DNA of 64,000 nucleotides from Ophioderma brevispina (taxonomy: Eukaryota; Echinodermata; Ophiuroidea; Amphilepidida; Ophiodermatidae): contig JAMKCH010019835.1 of assembly GCA_023653785.1 (NCBI GenBank), forward strand, positions 248,001-312,000, in the 5' to 3' direction. A program made the position numbers and the translations under genes. A model generated the notes under the pieces. It saw nothing but the letters and a program-made list of their open reading frames with translations, searched no databases and was not told the origin of the DNA. Positions 34,655 through 45,873 of the stretch are shown here, piece by piece (positions within the stretch are counted from its first letter, which is position 1; every line of letters starts with the position of its first letter).

Positions 34655-35335
34655 TTAAACCTCTCGCAGATGTCCATTACCTTCTGGGTGGTAAGGTGTC
34701 GTCCTGGATTTAGCTACATTGGCAATGCTGCAGAGGCTGTCGATGACCTGGCTCTCCGAAGTTGCGGCCCTGATCAGAGTGTAGACGGCGTGGAAACCCA
34801 TATGCCTATGAGTTTCCCATAGGGCCATTGGCTGTCGTACGTGCCAACTGATTCCTTGTCGGTACCCGGCCACTGCATATTTGGTGAAATTATCGTTGAT
34901 CCTAATTGTTTGTCTACTCCGCCTTTACTTGTCGCGAAAGTCAGGAAGCTCCATACAGACCAGTTACTAATTGGTTCCGTGGTGGTGATAGGAACGAGTG
35001 GTGCTGCATTGTGTTGTAAGGGGCGTTACGGCGTAGACACCGATCACACATCTTTAATTTCTGCACCACATCTTCAAACATATGTGGCCAGTAAAACCGG
35101 TCCCTGCCGAATTCCAGCTTGCGTTACTCTGCCAAAGTGTCAACTTCACATCATGTACTCCACTGTAGCGCCTGTTTTCGCGATGGGATGGAGGTACCAC
35201 CAACTGATAGGTTATTTGGCTATCAATCTTTCTTTTGCGATGGAGAACACCATCCCGCAGCAGTAATCTGTTCCACTCACGTAACAGGAGACGAAACTTC
35301 CGGAGATTCACGTTTACTGTCACTTAAATGATGGT
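34655..35335 (-). pseudogene. Integrase zinc-binding and core remnants (gypsy)
   Basis: On the minus strand, 35323-35054 starts with LLLREWNRLLLRDGVLHRKRKIDSQ and QLVVPPSHRENRRYSGVHD, the region before and including the first His of the H2C2 zinc finger. The residues after it show the expected RDRTL/FYWP pattern only in shifted frames. The later frame at 34873-34655 keeps SRTTPYHPEGNGHLREV, the block around the last catalytic residue region of the integrase core. Multiple stops and frameshifts separate the pieces, so the integrase is inactive. Confidence 0.65.
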
Positions 35336-35678
35336 TCGTTGATACTTGACTTCATGCTCAATCATTCTCTTGAGAGTAGGGTCTGCATTTGTAAGGATCT
35401 CCATCGGAATGCAATGCCATGTAATGGGTTTGGCCGGCCCGGAGTTGAGTGTCCAAGTGTCACAGGTACCACTTGCGAATGACAACTAATTGCCTCTATG
35501 GTTGGGTGATCAGTGGCTTTTTCATCTTCTAAGTGATGCTGCTAGTGCTTTTACGAATCACTGGACACTTCAGCTGGCAGCTATCAACAGACTGGGTCTT
35601 ATCCGCCGATGGAGGATGAGGGCGTCGTGACAACCCATCTGCGTCACCATTTCTTTTTGCCCGGGGCGGTAAGATAGA

Positions 35679-37166
35679 CTAAATTGGAGCTGATAGAGCT
35701 GCCAGCCAACGGTGTCCTGTGGCATCAAGCTTGGCGGAGGTCATCATATAGGTCAGAGGGTTGTTGTCGGTCCGCACTTCAAATCTTCGCCCATACAAGT
35801 AATCATGAAATTTATCAACAACTGCCCATTTCAATGCCAGAAATTCCAACTTGTGCGCCGGGTAGTTTCTTTCACTGGGGCTTAAACTGCGGCTGGCATA
35901 GGCGACAACCCTCTCTTTGCCATCCTGGACCTGGTAAAGTGCTGCACCCAATCCTGATGTACTGGCATCTGTGTTTAGAAGGAAGGGCTGGCTAAAGTCT
36001 GCATAGGCAAGAAGAGGCTCACTGCACAGAACTTGTTTGATGATGTCAAAGGCCTCCTGGCATTCATGTGTCCATTTCCATGGTACTGCAGACGACTTTG
36101 ATTTGCCACGTTTCTTCTTGTCAGGTGCCCCCAGCAAAGCATTAAGTGGTTTAGCAATCTTGGCGTAATCTTTAACAAAGCGGCGGTAGTACCCAGCAAA
36201 TCCCAGGAAGGAGCGGAGTTCTGCAACATTTGTTGGTTCGGGCCAGCTTCGCAATGCTTCTGTCTTGGCTGGGTCAGTTGCCACACCTTCTGCCGAGATG
36301 ACATGACCAAGGTAATTCACCTTCCTCCTAAGAAGACAGCATTTTGTTGGTTTCAACTTTAGGCCATATTCACGGAGTCGTTTCAGGACAGATTCCAAGC
36401 GTTGCAGATGGCCTTCAAACGTGTCAGAATATACAATTATGTCGTCGAGATACACCAAACACTGTTTTAGGTTGAGATCACCCATGCACTGCTCCATTAG
36501 TCGTTGGAAGGTGGCGGGTGCATTGGTTAGACCAAATGGCATACGATTGCACTCGTAGAATCCCAGCGGCGTGGTAAATGCAGTCTTTGCCTTATCCTCC
36601 TCGTCCATTTCGATCTGCCAGTATCCAGACTTCAAATCGAGAGAGGTGAACCACTTTGCTCCGTATAGTGCATCAAGTGTGTCTTCGATGCGTGGCAAGG
36701 GAAAATTGTCCTTAACAGTCCGCTGGTTCAGCAATCTGAAGTCAATGCAGAGTCTTAGGGACTTGTCTTTCTTCCGGACGAGGACGATAGGCTGAGCAAA
36801 GGGGCTATGAGATTCCCTAATGGCGCCAGCATCCAACATTTCTTTGAGTAATGCACGGACTTCATCGTACTGTGCTGGAGGTATCCTACGGTGCCGCTGT
36901 TTGAATGGTGTATCGTCTGTCATTCTTATTTTGTGACGAACAGCAGTGACACATCCCAGGTCATGTTCAGATTGGGAGAACACATCCTCATATTGCTGTA
37001 GTAAGTCACGGACATGTTGCTGTTGCTGAGCTGACAACTCATGTTCGTCCAAATCCACAGCTCGACTACCATGTTTCAGTTTTTCAGTCGCTTGTGGTGG
37101 TGATGCTGCTGGTGCTGTCATAGCTGTCATTGGCTGGGACAGCACAGTGGTCATCGTTGACTGCAC
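35679..37166 (-). CDS. Ty3/gypsy reverse transcriptase-RNase H fragment
   Basis: A 495-residue open frame on the minus strand copies retrotransposon RNA into DNA and degrades the RNA template (family role). It has a low-complexity Ala/Thr/Pro start, then RHKIRMTDDTPFKQRHRR (about residues 77-94) that opens the RT domain. The first metal-binding Asp is in SLDLKSGYWQ (D177), and the catalytic YLDD is at 239-242 in LVYLDDIIVYS. The connection domain carries FLGFAGYYRRFVKDYAKIA (about 320-338). RNase H shows NTDAS (D400), KLEFLALKWAV (E441) and RTDNNPLTY (D467). The frame ends abruptly; the expected next motif LSYRPGKK appears in another frame just downstream, so a frameshift separates it from integrase. 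The first codon is only the first in-frame start of a longer polyprotein. Catalytic residues look intact. Confidence 0.9.
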   Translation of the reverse strand: MQSTMTTVLSQPMTAMTAPAASPPQATEKLKHGSRAVDLDEHELSAQQQQHVRDLLQQYEDVFSQSEHDLGCVTAVRHKIRMTDDTPFKQRHRRIPPAQYDEVRALLKEMLDAGAIRESHSPFAQPIVLVRKKDKSLRLCIDFRLLNQRTVKDNFPLPRIEDTLDALYGAKWFTSLDLKSGYWQIEMDEEDKAKTAFTTPLGFYECNRMPFGLTNAPATFQRLMEQCMGDLNLKQCLVYLDDIIVYSDTFEGHLQRLESVLKRLREYGLKLKPTKCCLLRRKVNYLGHVISAEGVATDPAKTEALRSWPEPTNVAELRSFLGFAGYYRRFVKDYAKIAKPLNALLGAPDKKKRGKSKSSAVPWKWTHECQEAFDIIKQVLCSEPLLAYADFSQPFLLNTDASTSGLGAALYQVQDGKERVVAYASRSLSPSERNYPAHKLEFLALKWAVVDKFHDYLYGRRFEVRTDNNPLTYMMTSAKLDATGHRWLAALSAPI

Positions 37167-37724
37167 TTCAGATGGGGGTCCAACCCACTCAGCAAACTCA
37201 AGCCCACATATTACTGATTTTGGATGGACGAGGATGGTCGGTCGGAGTGTTCGTCACCTGGACAGGTATCGGTCTGGCAATTTTCCGGCAATTCTAACGC
37301 ACTGGGCCAATTGTAGACTGGCAGAGATATTCGCCTCCTTGGTCGATATTGTCAAAGCATCGTATAGTACCCAATACCGGGATCAGTACGACAGTCCCCC
37401 ATACACTGTAGTTTGTGTGCTTGTTGGACTGTTGTGCTTCATATTTGGCACGTGCCATACCTTGGCTACTGGGTCTCGCTGCATCAAGTTTGCCTTTTCG
37501 TCAGCTGCTGGAATGCCAGTGACCACGCCGTGTGACTGCTATGACGTTGTCCTTCACTTGTCTTGTCATAGCATGGCCGGATGACATTTGTGCCTATCAC
37601 CACCACAGGTACAGCGCTTTGCTGTAATTAGTGTCTTCAACCACAATGATGAGGCTCTCTTCACAAGCATGGTGATGTGACTGTCATACATTTAAAGTGA
37701 TTTAGTTAGAGCTCTATATAGCCA

Positions 37725-37920
37725 ATAAAGGGAACTTTCTGTCCTCCAGGGCTTCTACTTGGAGCAGTTCGTCTACCGGGTGAATGGAAATATCCGGTAA
37801 TGCTCTTGTCAGGAAGGACTGTTGCGATGTGTCCCTTGGGGAGCCTGGGTCGCACATGAAGTACAATAAATCCCCTCTATCATAACTTCCGCTTCATTTG
37901 CAGCCTGGCAGCCAACAAGA
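37725..37920 (-). pseudogene. Retroviral-type aspartic protease remnant (gypsy)
   Basis: On the minus strand, LILVGCQAANEAEVMIEG leads to a catalytic motif reading DPGS at about 37851-37840, where the family has DTGS. Then, after about 22 residues, IHPVDELLQVEAL corresponds to the block before the flap region. Replacement of the Thr by Pro and a frame change just before the motif indicate loss of activity. Its position between the gag-like sequence and RT matches Ty3/gypsy order. Confidence 0.5.
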
Positions 37921-38639
37921 ATCAAGGGTGGAGACTTCCTGTAGCTTGGTTTCCTACCGCCGCGCCCTCCTGGCAGAGGAGCTTGTGCCCTTTTAAAGCA
38001 TGATTTGACTTGATCTGGCTGTTTTTGTTGGTTATAGTTTGGACGGCTTTGGTGGCTGATAGTTAGAGGACCACGGTATCCTTTTCTAAGAAATTGTCTC
38101 TGCGTTGTCCTCCATTCTGTGGTCTAGGCTGGTGGCTATACTTTGGCCCTGTGGTGTTAGTTGCGAGGCCCTAGCAGCTGAATTAGGATGTGGCTGGTTC
38201 CACTGTTCTTTGTGAGGGTACGGCGAAGCTGGTGTAGATAGGTGCTGAGGAACACATGTTTCTGTGAGAGGAGGTTGCTGATGCAATTCTGGGCGTGGTG
38301 GAAGTTTTTGGTGTTCACTACCATCATAAGTGCATTCCAATAGCTGGATGACCAGGTTGTTGACCCCCAGCTGCATACCTGTATATAGGTCTATCCGTTT
38401 TGGACTGATGGCACAAAATCACTTTCTTCTTTCTTAGTCTTGGTAGGTTGACTTTTAAGGTTTGGACACTGCCTTCCACGACTTCGCGCTGAACCTGACC
38501 CTGACGGGGTAGCTGGATTGCCGTTTTCCGGCTCTTCTTGCACCACAGCCTTTCATTAATTCCGATGTTATACAGGTGCTTCATACTTGTAGTGCAAGGT
38601 TGATTTGGTTGCAGCCCTGTATCCATCCAAACACACGAC

Positions 38640-39880
38640 GGAGGCGGGTTTGAGTTGTGTGGCCATTGCTTGGATCCAGTCTAGTTAACTCTTGTACAAC
38701 ATAAAGTACCAGTCTGGCAACTAAAACCCTTGCACTCTCGACTTCTTTTGCGTTATCAGCTAGAATTGGGCAAGAAGTTTGTCGGTGTCATCGGCCTGGG
38801 GGCCAACAGCTCATCAAGCCTATTGATGATGTTCGTGTCCTGGTTTCATCACAATCCTAGTGTAGTTTAGTGCCCAAATCACGCAGAGAATTACGGATGT
38901 GCGTGATTGGGTAATCAGGGTCATCTTTTAAGCTGCGCTGCACAAACCTCTTCCAGGAGATGAAGTTGGCCTCCCCTGATTTTGGGTTTTTGCCGCCCCA
39001 GAAAAGTTTGCGGTCTCATATTGCAGGCCTTTGGAGAACTACGATGCTGTTGAGAATGCTGCGGCCATCGTGGCTGCTGGTACAACTGTTTCTGTTGTTG
39101 AACCATTGCAATGGCTGTTGTTGTCAGTTGCTGACTGCCCGTCATGGCTTTTGGTTGGCAGTTGCCTGCAGTGGTTGTCGCTGTTGTGGTTGTCTCTGCT
39201 GTATAGTCTCTGCTGTGGTTGTCGATCAGTGGGTTGTCGTTTGCAGTGTTGTCGTGCAGTGGTTGTTTTGCTGCAATGACGGTTTGCTGCACTGGCTGTT
39301 GCTGCAATGGCTGTTGCTGCATTGGCTTGTGGGTTGCAGTGGCTGTTGCTGCAGTGGACGTTGCTGCCTGGACTGTTGCTGCAGTGATTGTTGCTGCACT
39401 GGCTGTTGCTGCAATTCTGTGTTTGCTGGCTGGTTTTGCTGGCAGAGGATTTTGCTGCAGGACCGGTTTGCCTGCATGGGCTGTTGCTTGGCATGGTGGT
39501 TGCTGTTGCTCATGGGCTGTTGCTGCAGTGACTGTGTTTGCAGTGGCTGTAGCTGCATGGGCTGTTGCTGTAGTGACTGCGTTGCAGTGGCTGTTGCTAG
39601 CAGTGGCTGTTGCTTGCAGTGGACTGTTGCTGCAGTGAACGTTGCTGCAGTTCACGTTGCTGCAGTGAATGTTGCTGCATGGGCTGTTGCTGCAGTGGCT
39701 GTTGTAGTGGCGTTTGCTGTGGCCGTTGCAATGGCTTTTGCTGCAATGCTGTTTGCTGCATGGCTGTTGCTCCAGTGGCGGCTGTTGCAGTGGCTGTGGC
39801 TGATCATTTGATGCCTGCGGTTTCATTACTGCGACTAACGCACTTCCTGGAGGTTCACCTACGCAACTTTCCTTGCACAC
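38640..39880 (-). pseudogene. Gag-like region with Gln/Cys-rich repeat segment
   Basis: A minus-strand frame at 39880-38921 (319 residues) is dominated by SNSHCSNSPCSN-type and ATATA/QQQP-type low-complexity sequence from a DNA minisatellite. At its 3' end another frame reads GEANFISWKRFVQRSL followed by DDPDYPITHIRNSLRDLG, an ordered, charged stretch that looks like real gag. It continues with LLAPRP near 38800 and VVQELTRLDP near 38690, with frameshifts. No clear CCHC zinc knuckle is visible. The gag call rests mainly on position upstream of protease and RT in a retroelement, so confidence is moderate. Confidence 0.5.
39235..39805. repeat. CTGTTGCTGCAGTGG minisatellite
   Basis: Some thirty imperfect ~15-18-bp units have consensus GCTGTTGCTGCAGTG. 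Because the unit is a multiple of three, all frames stay open on both strands, giving Gln-rich, Cys/Ser/Asn-rich and Leu/Cys/Val-rich translations. It expands the gag-like region of the gypsy element. Confidence 0.85.
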
Positions 39881-40329
39881 AAAGTTACTGACCAGTCAAA
39901 TGGTTTAATGTAAATCGAGGATAGTGAATTGTGTTCATCCCCCAGCATGACACCAAAGAGTATGTATCAATCGACATAAGCGGCATTCTGGGAATAATCC
40001 ACAGCAAAAACTGCAAGCCAATGTTGGAGATGGTGAAAATGTTTGAGTTTGACATTGCTTTTTGTGAAGGACGACTCCAGAAGCCAAATCAACGTTACTA
40101 AAAGGTCGCTTCTGTGCCCCTGTGTTATGCAGTGTGTATGCTCCCGATAGAGACTCTCCCAAAAGAATTTTGAACTGACTGGGAAACAGCATGAATCTGA
40201 AGAGCCTTATTGATAACTGTTGTCATGCCTGTCACCACCACTGATGATCTGATTGAGTTGTGATCAGGAAATGGCAATTCCACATGATGACTACTCAGCC
40301 CTTTGATTTCCGTTGGTGATAGGGTAGTA

Positions 40330-40765
40330 TACAGTATTGGATCCTAACCTCGCTCCGACTCCAGGCACTCTTTTTGATAAAAAGCTTAATGATTGCCGTT
40401 ATAAAGCAGAAGAGGGCAACCATGAGACTCAATTTATACACCATCCTCCACAACAAGCCTACTCCCGCTCCCAGCCGTTCGAGACATTTGAGGAAACAGG
40501 AATCATCAGTGACTTCCATTGATGAGGATGAAATTCAATAGCATTGTTGCACGCTGTAGTAACAAGGCCTACCGTTTGCATCTCCCCTTGTGTGCCAAGC
40601 TACCTTATAACTAGAGAGAGCCATGCAGAACCTTGTGTATCCCCTTGATTATTGGTGCGGTGTACCAAGAAAAAAGAGGATCTGGTGGTGCCATAATGCC
40701 CTAGTAGACAATGAATGTCGGGACGGGCCATTTGCTGTGGCGGAGACGAGTGTAACATGACAACA
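40330..40765 (+). pseudogene. Diverged gypsy 3' coding tail, opposite strand
   Basis: On the plus strand, FETFEETGIIS (about 40478-40510) corresponds to VPDVEETGII of the minus-strand element at 34.0 kb, and IDEDEI near 40525 corresponds to its SSDEDEI. Further matches are ASPC near 40580 and RCTKKKEDL near 40660-40690. The DNA then reads GAATGTCGGGACG, a GCCATTTTGC-like stretch and a purine-rich GCGGAGACGAG followed by TGTAAC, parallel to the tract near 33.79 kb. So a related gypsy copy ended here in the opposite orientation. Stops interrupt it, and only this 3' piece remains. Confidence 0.6.
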
Positions 40766-40865
40766 CAAGGACATTAAGACTTCCCTTCCTCTTGCTGGTG
40801 GACTTTGCCCTTACATTGTTATCAAAACAGTTTTATATTTTGTTTTCTGTACTTTATAATCTTGT

Positions 40866-41965
40866 TTTAAGGTCACTTCAGTTATGTTTGTTGCATGATG
40901 CAACTGTGATTGTCTTAATTCTTAACTTGAAATTTCATGTTTTTAAATAAAACTAAAAAATTAAAATTTTTTATTGTGTTAAGTTTGTTGCATAAATTGC
41001 AACGTAATCATCTTAACTTGAGCCTGTTTTAGGTAGATTAACAAAAGAGTTAGTTTGAGAGCTTTCCTTGCAATTGGCTCAAGCAAACTTCTTCTCCTTG
41101 ACTAAGAGTTGCTGCTTTCCTTTGCGATAGTGCCGGTTTGAAATTCTGCATACTGCATTAATTTTAATTGATCAACTAGTTGCTTTTTAAGCACTGATTT
41201 ATACAGATCATTATAATTTGATCTTGTTTTATGGCCAGTGAGCAGTTACTTTGATATTTTTATTCTGGTTGAAAAGGTCTCAGGAAATTGAGCTGTGTTT
41301 GTTTTTGAAATTTGCACTTTCATCACAGGAACTGTTGATCGTAAATTGGCCTTGTGTCAAGCCAAAAATATTTCAAAACTCACAGAATGTTCAAATTTAT
41401 TTATGAATGTGCATGTACTATTTTAATCTTAGTAAATAACCATTCAGAAGTTATCATTTAAATTGATGAACAGTAGTTAATTTTACTATTTTAAAACTCC
41501 ATGATGGTCAATATGAAGATCATAGTTTGGATGCATTTCATTTGTTTCGTACATGTGTTTCCTTAAGTTTGTTTCGTACAACCATATTACTTTGTTTATT
41601 ATATTTAACATGTTTTGATATTTTAAGTACATGCCTGTTTTTGACTTCAGTGCTTTGATGTTTTACTTTCATGATATCATTTTGATGTAGAACTTAAGAA
41701 AATTCATTTCTACAATTTTATAACTAAATGTAGGCCACCATATATTTGTGCAGGGTAAAAAGTACCTGTCACACCAGTGCTTTTGCGTTTTTTATTATTC
41801 TTCGATTATTTTTGTTTGTAACATCTTTGGTTTATTCCAAACGTTTCTGTTATCGTTTCAAATTATTTGTAAAATTTTTTAGTTTGGAATTTTGGCTGGT
41901 AAATTCCAACCTTCAAATTTCACCAAAAGTTCGGGACTGGGCATTTTGTCATAGAGGGGGTGAAT
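40866..41965. other. AT-rich non-coding stretch
   Basis: No gene is supported. An AATAAA lies near 40946, but without an associated coding region. Confidence 0.4.
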
Positions 41966-42188
41966 TAACCGTCACCAAGAACGACTCCCCAGGCTGGCAA
42001 GTGGTTAAATTATCTCAAATCCAATTAAGTTAGTGTAAGATTAATCTTGCATTGTTTTTATCCTAGTTATTTTTTGGAAGTGTCATTTTTATCTGACTCA
42101 TTGGTAAACTTTTAAACTAATGTTCTGCAATGGTTTTGAGATAATTTAACCACTTGCCAGCCTGGGGAGTCGTTCTTGGTGACGGTTA
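41966..42188. mobile_element. Short element with perfect 54-bp inverted repeats
   Basis: The left arm 41966-42019 begins TAACCGTCACCAAGAACGAC and the right arm 42135-42188 is its exact reverse complement over all 54 bases, with a 115-bp AT-rich spacer. The outermost TA on each side could be a TA target duplication (Tc1/mariner-like), leaving 52-bp arms that start ACCGTCACC. The perfect match implies recent insertion, gene conversion between the arms, or selection on a hairpin. Confidence 0.8.
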
Positions 42189-42189
42189 C

Positions 42190-42590
42190 ATAAATGAGTT
42201 CCGGTTTATCATCTGGAAATTAGGGGCAAATCATTGTTTTCTAAATGCGTCAAAAAAATCGCTCAAACTGTGACATTTGTTTCCGCGACCCTGCTGCCAC
42301 CAGCATACACATTGCAAATCATTGTGATGTTATATCTGCTCTAGAAGGACCAATTTACATATATTAGCACAACCATTACATTTTGTACATTCTTGTAGTT
42401 TTTGTGGGGCAGTAAATACGGCAGTATTTGGCCCATAGGGTTTTGTTGTACAGCAAATTAATTATTTTTTCCTGATTATATAATTAATTTTGTTTCATTC
42501 ATAATGACATACATAATCAAAAATATTTCTGTTCTGGCAACAGGTTTTTCTAGTTTTTATTCTTAAAATCACACTCCCGTCGGTGCCAAC
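42190..42590. other. Non-coding stretch
   Basis: No gene or structured repeat was recognised. Confidence 0.35.
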
Positions 42591-42594
42591 CAAA

Positions 42595-42768
42595 GGGGGG
42601 TCCTTGGGACCCAAGCTAATTATCTCATTAACGGGCGACAACTTTTAGTATTTTTTATGGAAAGAAGCGCATCTAAAAGTTACACAATTACAAAAAAATT
42701 GAGTTCGAAAATATTTTTCACGAATGCAGAAATCCCAACAAACAAATCTTGGGTACCATGGACCCCCC
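42595..42768. mobile_element. Short inverted-repeat element with GGGGGGTCC ends
   Basis: GGGGGGTCCTTGGGACCCAA at 42595-42614 (arm to 42615) pairs with the inverse at 42748-42768, matching 19 of 21 positions. The interior is about 130 bp and AT-rich. Target duplications are not evident. Confidence 0.6.
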
Positions 42769-42769
42769 C

Positions 42770-45480
42770 CCCAGTAACAGTGAATTCAAATCGGATCGTT
42801 CAATCGGCATCACATCCGGTGCTAGACTTTTCAAAGACTTAACGGTAGAGGGCGCTATTACACTTGTCAGACGGCGACTCGACTGAAGGCTATATCTGGT
42901 CACGAATATTTAAAATCTAAATGACCGTTATTGGAAATTACACTGTTTTGCAGCGAATAATTTATTCCAAATTATCATGATATTACTAAGATTAATTGAA
43001 CTAAGAGATGATTTTGTAATGTCACTGGAAACCCGAGATTGCCATAAATGCCGTAGGAGAACTTCCACAAATTACCGTTTGGAAATTCCCAATGCCCAAA
43101 TCGAGCAGGTCGTACCCCCCTATAATTAAAAACACATTCGTTTCTTGGAACGCTTGTTCAAAAGGTCACATGGGGTCATCAGAGGTCAATGTGAGTACAT
43201 CCCATAGGAGTCTTGGGCCAGTGGTTCTGACTCGAGTATGACCAATAGGTAAAAAACGTATGAGTCAAATAAGTACAGGGTTAACATTTTTGCCACACAC
43301 AGACATGCACACTTACATACCCACAAACACACACACACACACTACCAAAGTACTACTCCCTAATGTGTCGTTTCTGTTTTCAAGCAGCTACAAAAAAACT
43401 AAAAATCCTCAATGGCAAACACCGTTGTATGACACATCATACATTATGTGGTCTCCGTAATTTGCAGAATGCAGAATCCGGAAAATGTAGAGTAAAATGT
43501 ATGCGAGTTGTCACCAATACATCATTGAGTTATGATGCAGTATGCTCACTTCACTCTGAGAAGTTTTTTTTTCTTGGCATCGATTACATTCCTCTGGTAA
43601 TATACTATGCACATCATGTTTTATGTGATAGTATCCAGTAGTGGTGATGTAGGGAGTGTTGTTGTCCTGTGTTGTACAATCTTGAAAACAATTTTATTCA
43701 TTCGATAATTTGTCTGTCTGCTTGAGTAGAAATTGGAAGTAAATGGTTTCCCATTATTATGAATACGATGAATAGATGTAAGCCATCTTTCTACCAGAAA
43801 TGAAAAGCACCTATGAGAGCTCGAGAGATGGTCTTGTTTTCATAATCCCCAAAATAGTTCATGAAGTAACTAAACCTCGTGACCTGAACACTGGTAAAGT
43901 TAGCACACTTAGAAGAGTTGAATGGTGTGGAGTTCGGGAAAAACCGCCCACAAGCTCAGAAAATAACTATCCAATCAAATACTCTGAAACAATTATGTAG
44001 TCAAAAACTTGAGTGTATATGTCAAACATTCCTCCTCCATGATATTTTAGAGTATGACTTTTGGTGAGTAATGTTTTATTTACTTTCTTTTGTTTAAATT
44101 CCTTTATTTTCCATTAAATGTTACACCAGCTCGCATGGAAGGTGCTTCTAAGCTAAAACTCAATTGATGGCTTTATAATAAAAATCCCTAAATCTCACAT
44201 GAGCTTTTTTTTTTAAATTGAGTGCTTAATCCCGGAGTACGATTATTTTTGGTGTGTCCTTGGTGTAAGATATTAGAGTAGACTAGAGTAAAGACTCTTT
44301 TACGGAATAAAGCTGTACAATCCTTGTAATCCTTTGATCCTCTTATAGAAGATTTTATGCTAGGCTAATTCCATGATGTCTTACATGAAGGATGAACCAT
44401 TATTTTAGGGAGAAACATATAAGGGGAAATTGCAACATGAGAAATAATAAAAATGAAGGCAGAAATTGAAGGGCTCCATGCTGATGCGCCTTTATGGGTG
44501 GCACACACATGCAATCGAGCGAGCACAGTCTGCCATACGAATGACCTAGTTCATATTTTGTGTTTACGACTAATGCTCAGGCTGGTGTTAATGACAGTAA
44601 AGGTAAAGCACTCAGTGTGTGATAACTCGCTCACTTGGTACTCTGTATTTTCTGCATTCTGCATTCTGCAAAAAAACTTGAATGGCGAGGAGAATTCTCT
44701 TTCGCTTTTATCATACAATATATTATGACTTTTTGACGCTGTACTTTGAACCTTTGAACACGATTACACGTGCTTGACCTTGGCCTGCTACGTACACTAT
44801 ATGTAAGGAAGTTATTGGACTTAAAATATTATTTTTCCATTCCAGTGGTTGTGAAATTAAAGAAGAAAATACCATTTTTTTTAAAATAAAAGATAGGATT
44901 ACAATTTACAAGATATTTTGTTGTGTGCGTACCTATGTGCATCTGACCCGTTATTTAAAGATGTATTTAACTATTTTCGTTATTAATTAATTTTATTGAT
45001 TTATGTTTTTATATATTTAACAGAAAACAAAAAATATTTTAAATAATAGACCCTCATGCAAACCTCTACGGTGACAATCACGCTCAACCATTCCGATAAC
45101 TATCCCGAGGTTGTCATATCCCTATCATGTATATCTTGTGCATTGCTGTGTACGTATATCCTGTTGTCTAAACAGAGTATCTTAACACAGGGCCATATAT
45201 AACCAGATCTATAATAATAATTGTTGAATCTTACATATCAAACACTTGTTAAATGTCTCGTTTCATGCATGAGATTATATTATCATTTATTTACCTTGTT
45301 GAATGTGTGTACTCCTAGGGTCTAACATTGATAGGTTATCTTTTTGAGTTGCTTTAAAAATGAAACTGGTGCGAGTGGGAAAATCCACGCATCTGCTGGG
45401 GAATTTCCAGCTGTGCTATTAGCTATACATGTAGTACATTGCACAATCTCTATTTTAGTTCGGTGTTGCAATACTAGAGT
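42770..45480. other. Non-coding stretch upstream of the repeat-protein gene
   Basis: A (CA)n run lies at about 43318-43345. Short open frames of 60-95 codons have no recognisable domains. No gene is called. Confidence 0.4.
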
Positions 45481-45622
45481 ATATATATGAACAGGAGTAA
45501 CAAATTTCGTATGCGCTGAGCTGGAAAAATAGTTTGGCGTACGTTACGGGTACATCGGTACTTAATTGTTGCTTTATGTCTGCACAACTTGAAGCCGGTG
45601 AGATAAACACAGACGCCATCAC

Positions 45623-45832
45623 GTGTTTTATTCGTGCGGCAAATTCAAATTTATTCCTGAAAGTCAAACGATTCGCAAGTCTGCCAATGTCAAATTGTTG
45701 TATAGTGACGTCTTCTTAACGGTAGTTTTCTTCGATGCAGTAGTGCACGCTTTCGCGGAAGAGTTTTCTGGTTTCGATGATGTTAAAATACAAGCCAACC
45801 ACCTCCAAACGCTGTATGCCATCGGGAATTAG
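45623..45832 (+). CDS. Possible N-terminal exon, helicase-like (weak)
   Basis: A 69-codon open frame ends at a TAG. Its last 35 residues (FDAVVHAFAEEFSGFDDVKI, then QANHLQTLYAI) have the hydrophobic spacing and Lys-Ile-x-x-x-x-Leu-x-x-Leu pattern of the segment that precedes the Walker A motif in RecQ-like helicases. No Walker A follows in this frame or nearby. It may be a stray helicase fragment, a first exon spliced elsewhere, or chance. Its proximity to the downstream repeat-protein gene (80 bp to the ATG) is worth noting but proves nothing. Function is not assigned. Confidence 0.2.
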   Translation: MFYSCGKFKFIPESQTIRKSANVKLLYSDVFLTVVFFDAVVHAFAEEFSGFDDVKIQANHLQTLYAIGN

Positions 45833-45873
45833 TACCCCAGAGCTGTGTTTTAGTTGATGATATCCTACATACA

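Larger units (their letters stand above)
33771..39900 (-). mobile_element. Decayed Ty3/gypsy-type LTR retrotransposon
   Basis: On the minus strand the order is gag-like sequence (39.9-38.6 kb), protease remnant (37.9-37.7 kb), reverse transcriptase and RNase H (37.2-35.7 kb), integrase (35.3-34.65 kb), integrase C-terminal tail (34.3-33.8 kb), then a purine-rich GCGGGGGAAAG followed by TGTGG near 33790-33771. That is the canonical Ty3/gypsy order (gag-PR-RT-RH-IN), ending at a polypurine tract next to a 3' LTR start. I could not identify a matching pair of LTRs, so the outer boundaries are uncertain. All domains except RT/RNase H are interrupted. Confidence 0.8.

Noticed and set aside
34087..35331. 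Plus-strand open frames opposite the gypsy integrase
   Set aside because: Shadow frames of the minus-strand element; only the minus strand shows integrase motifs.
38960..39891. Plus-strand Cys/Leu-rich open frames up to 283 codons
   Set aside because: Shadow translations of the CTGTTGCTGCAGTGG minisatellite.
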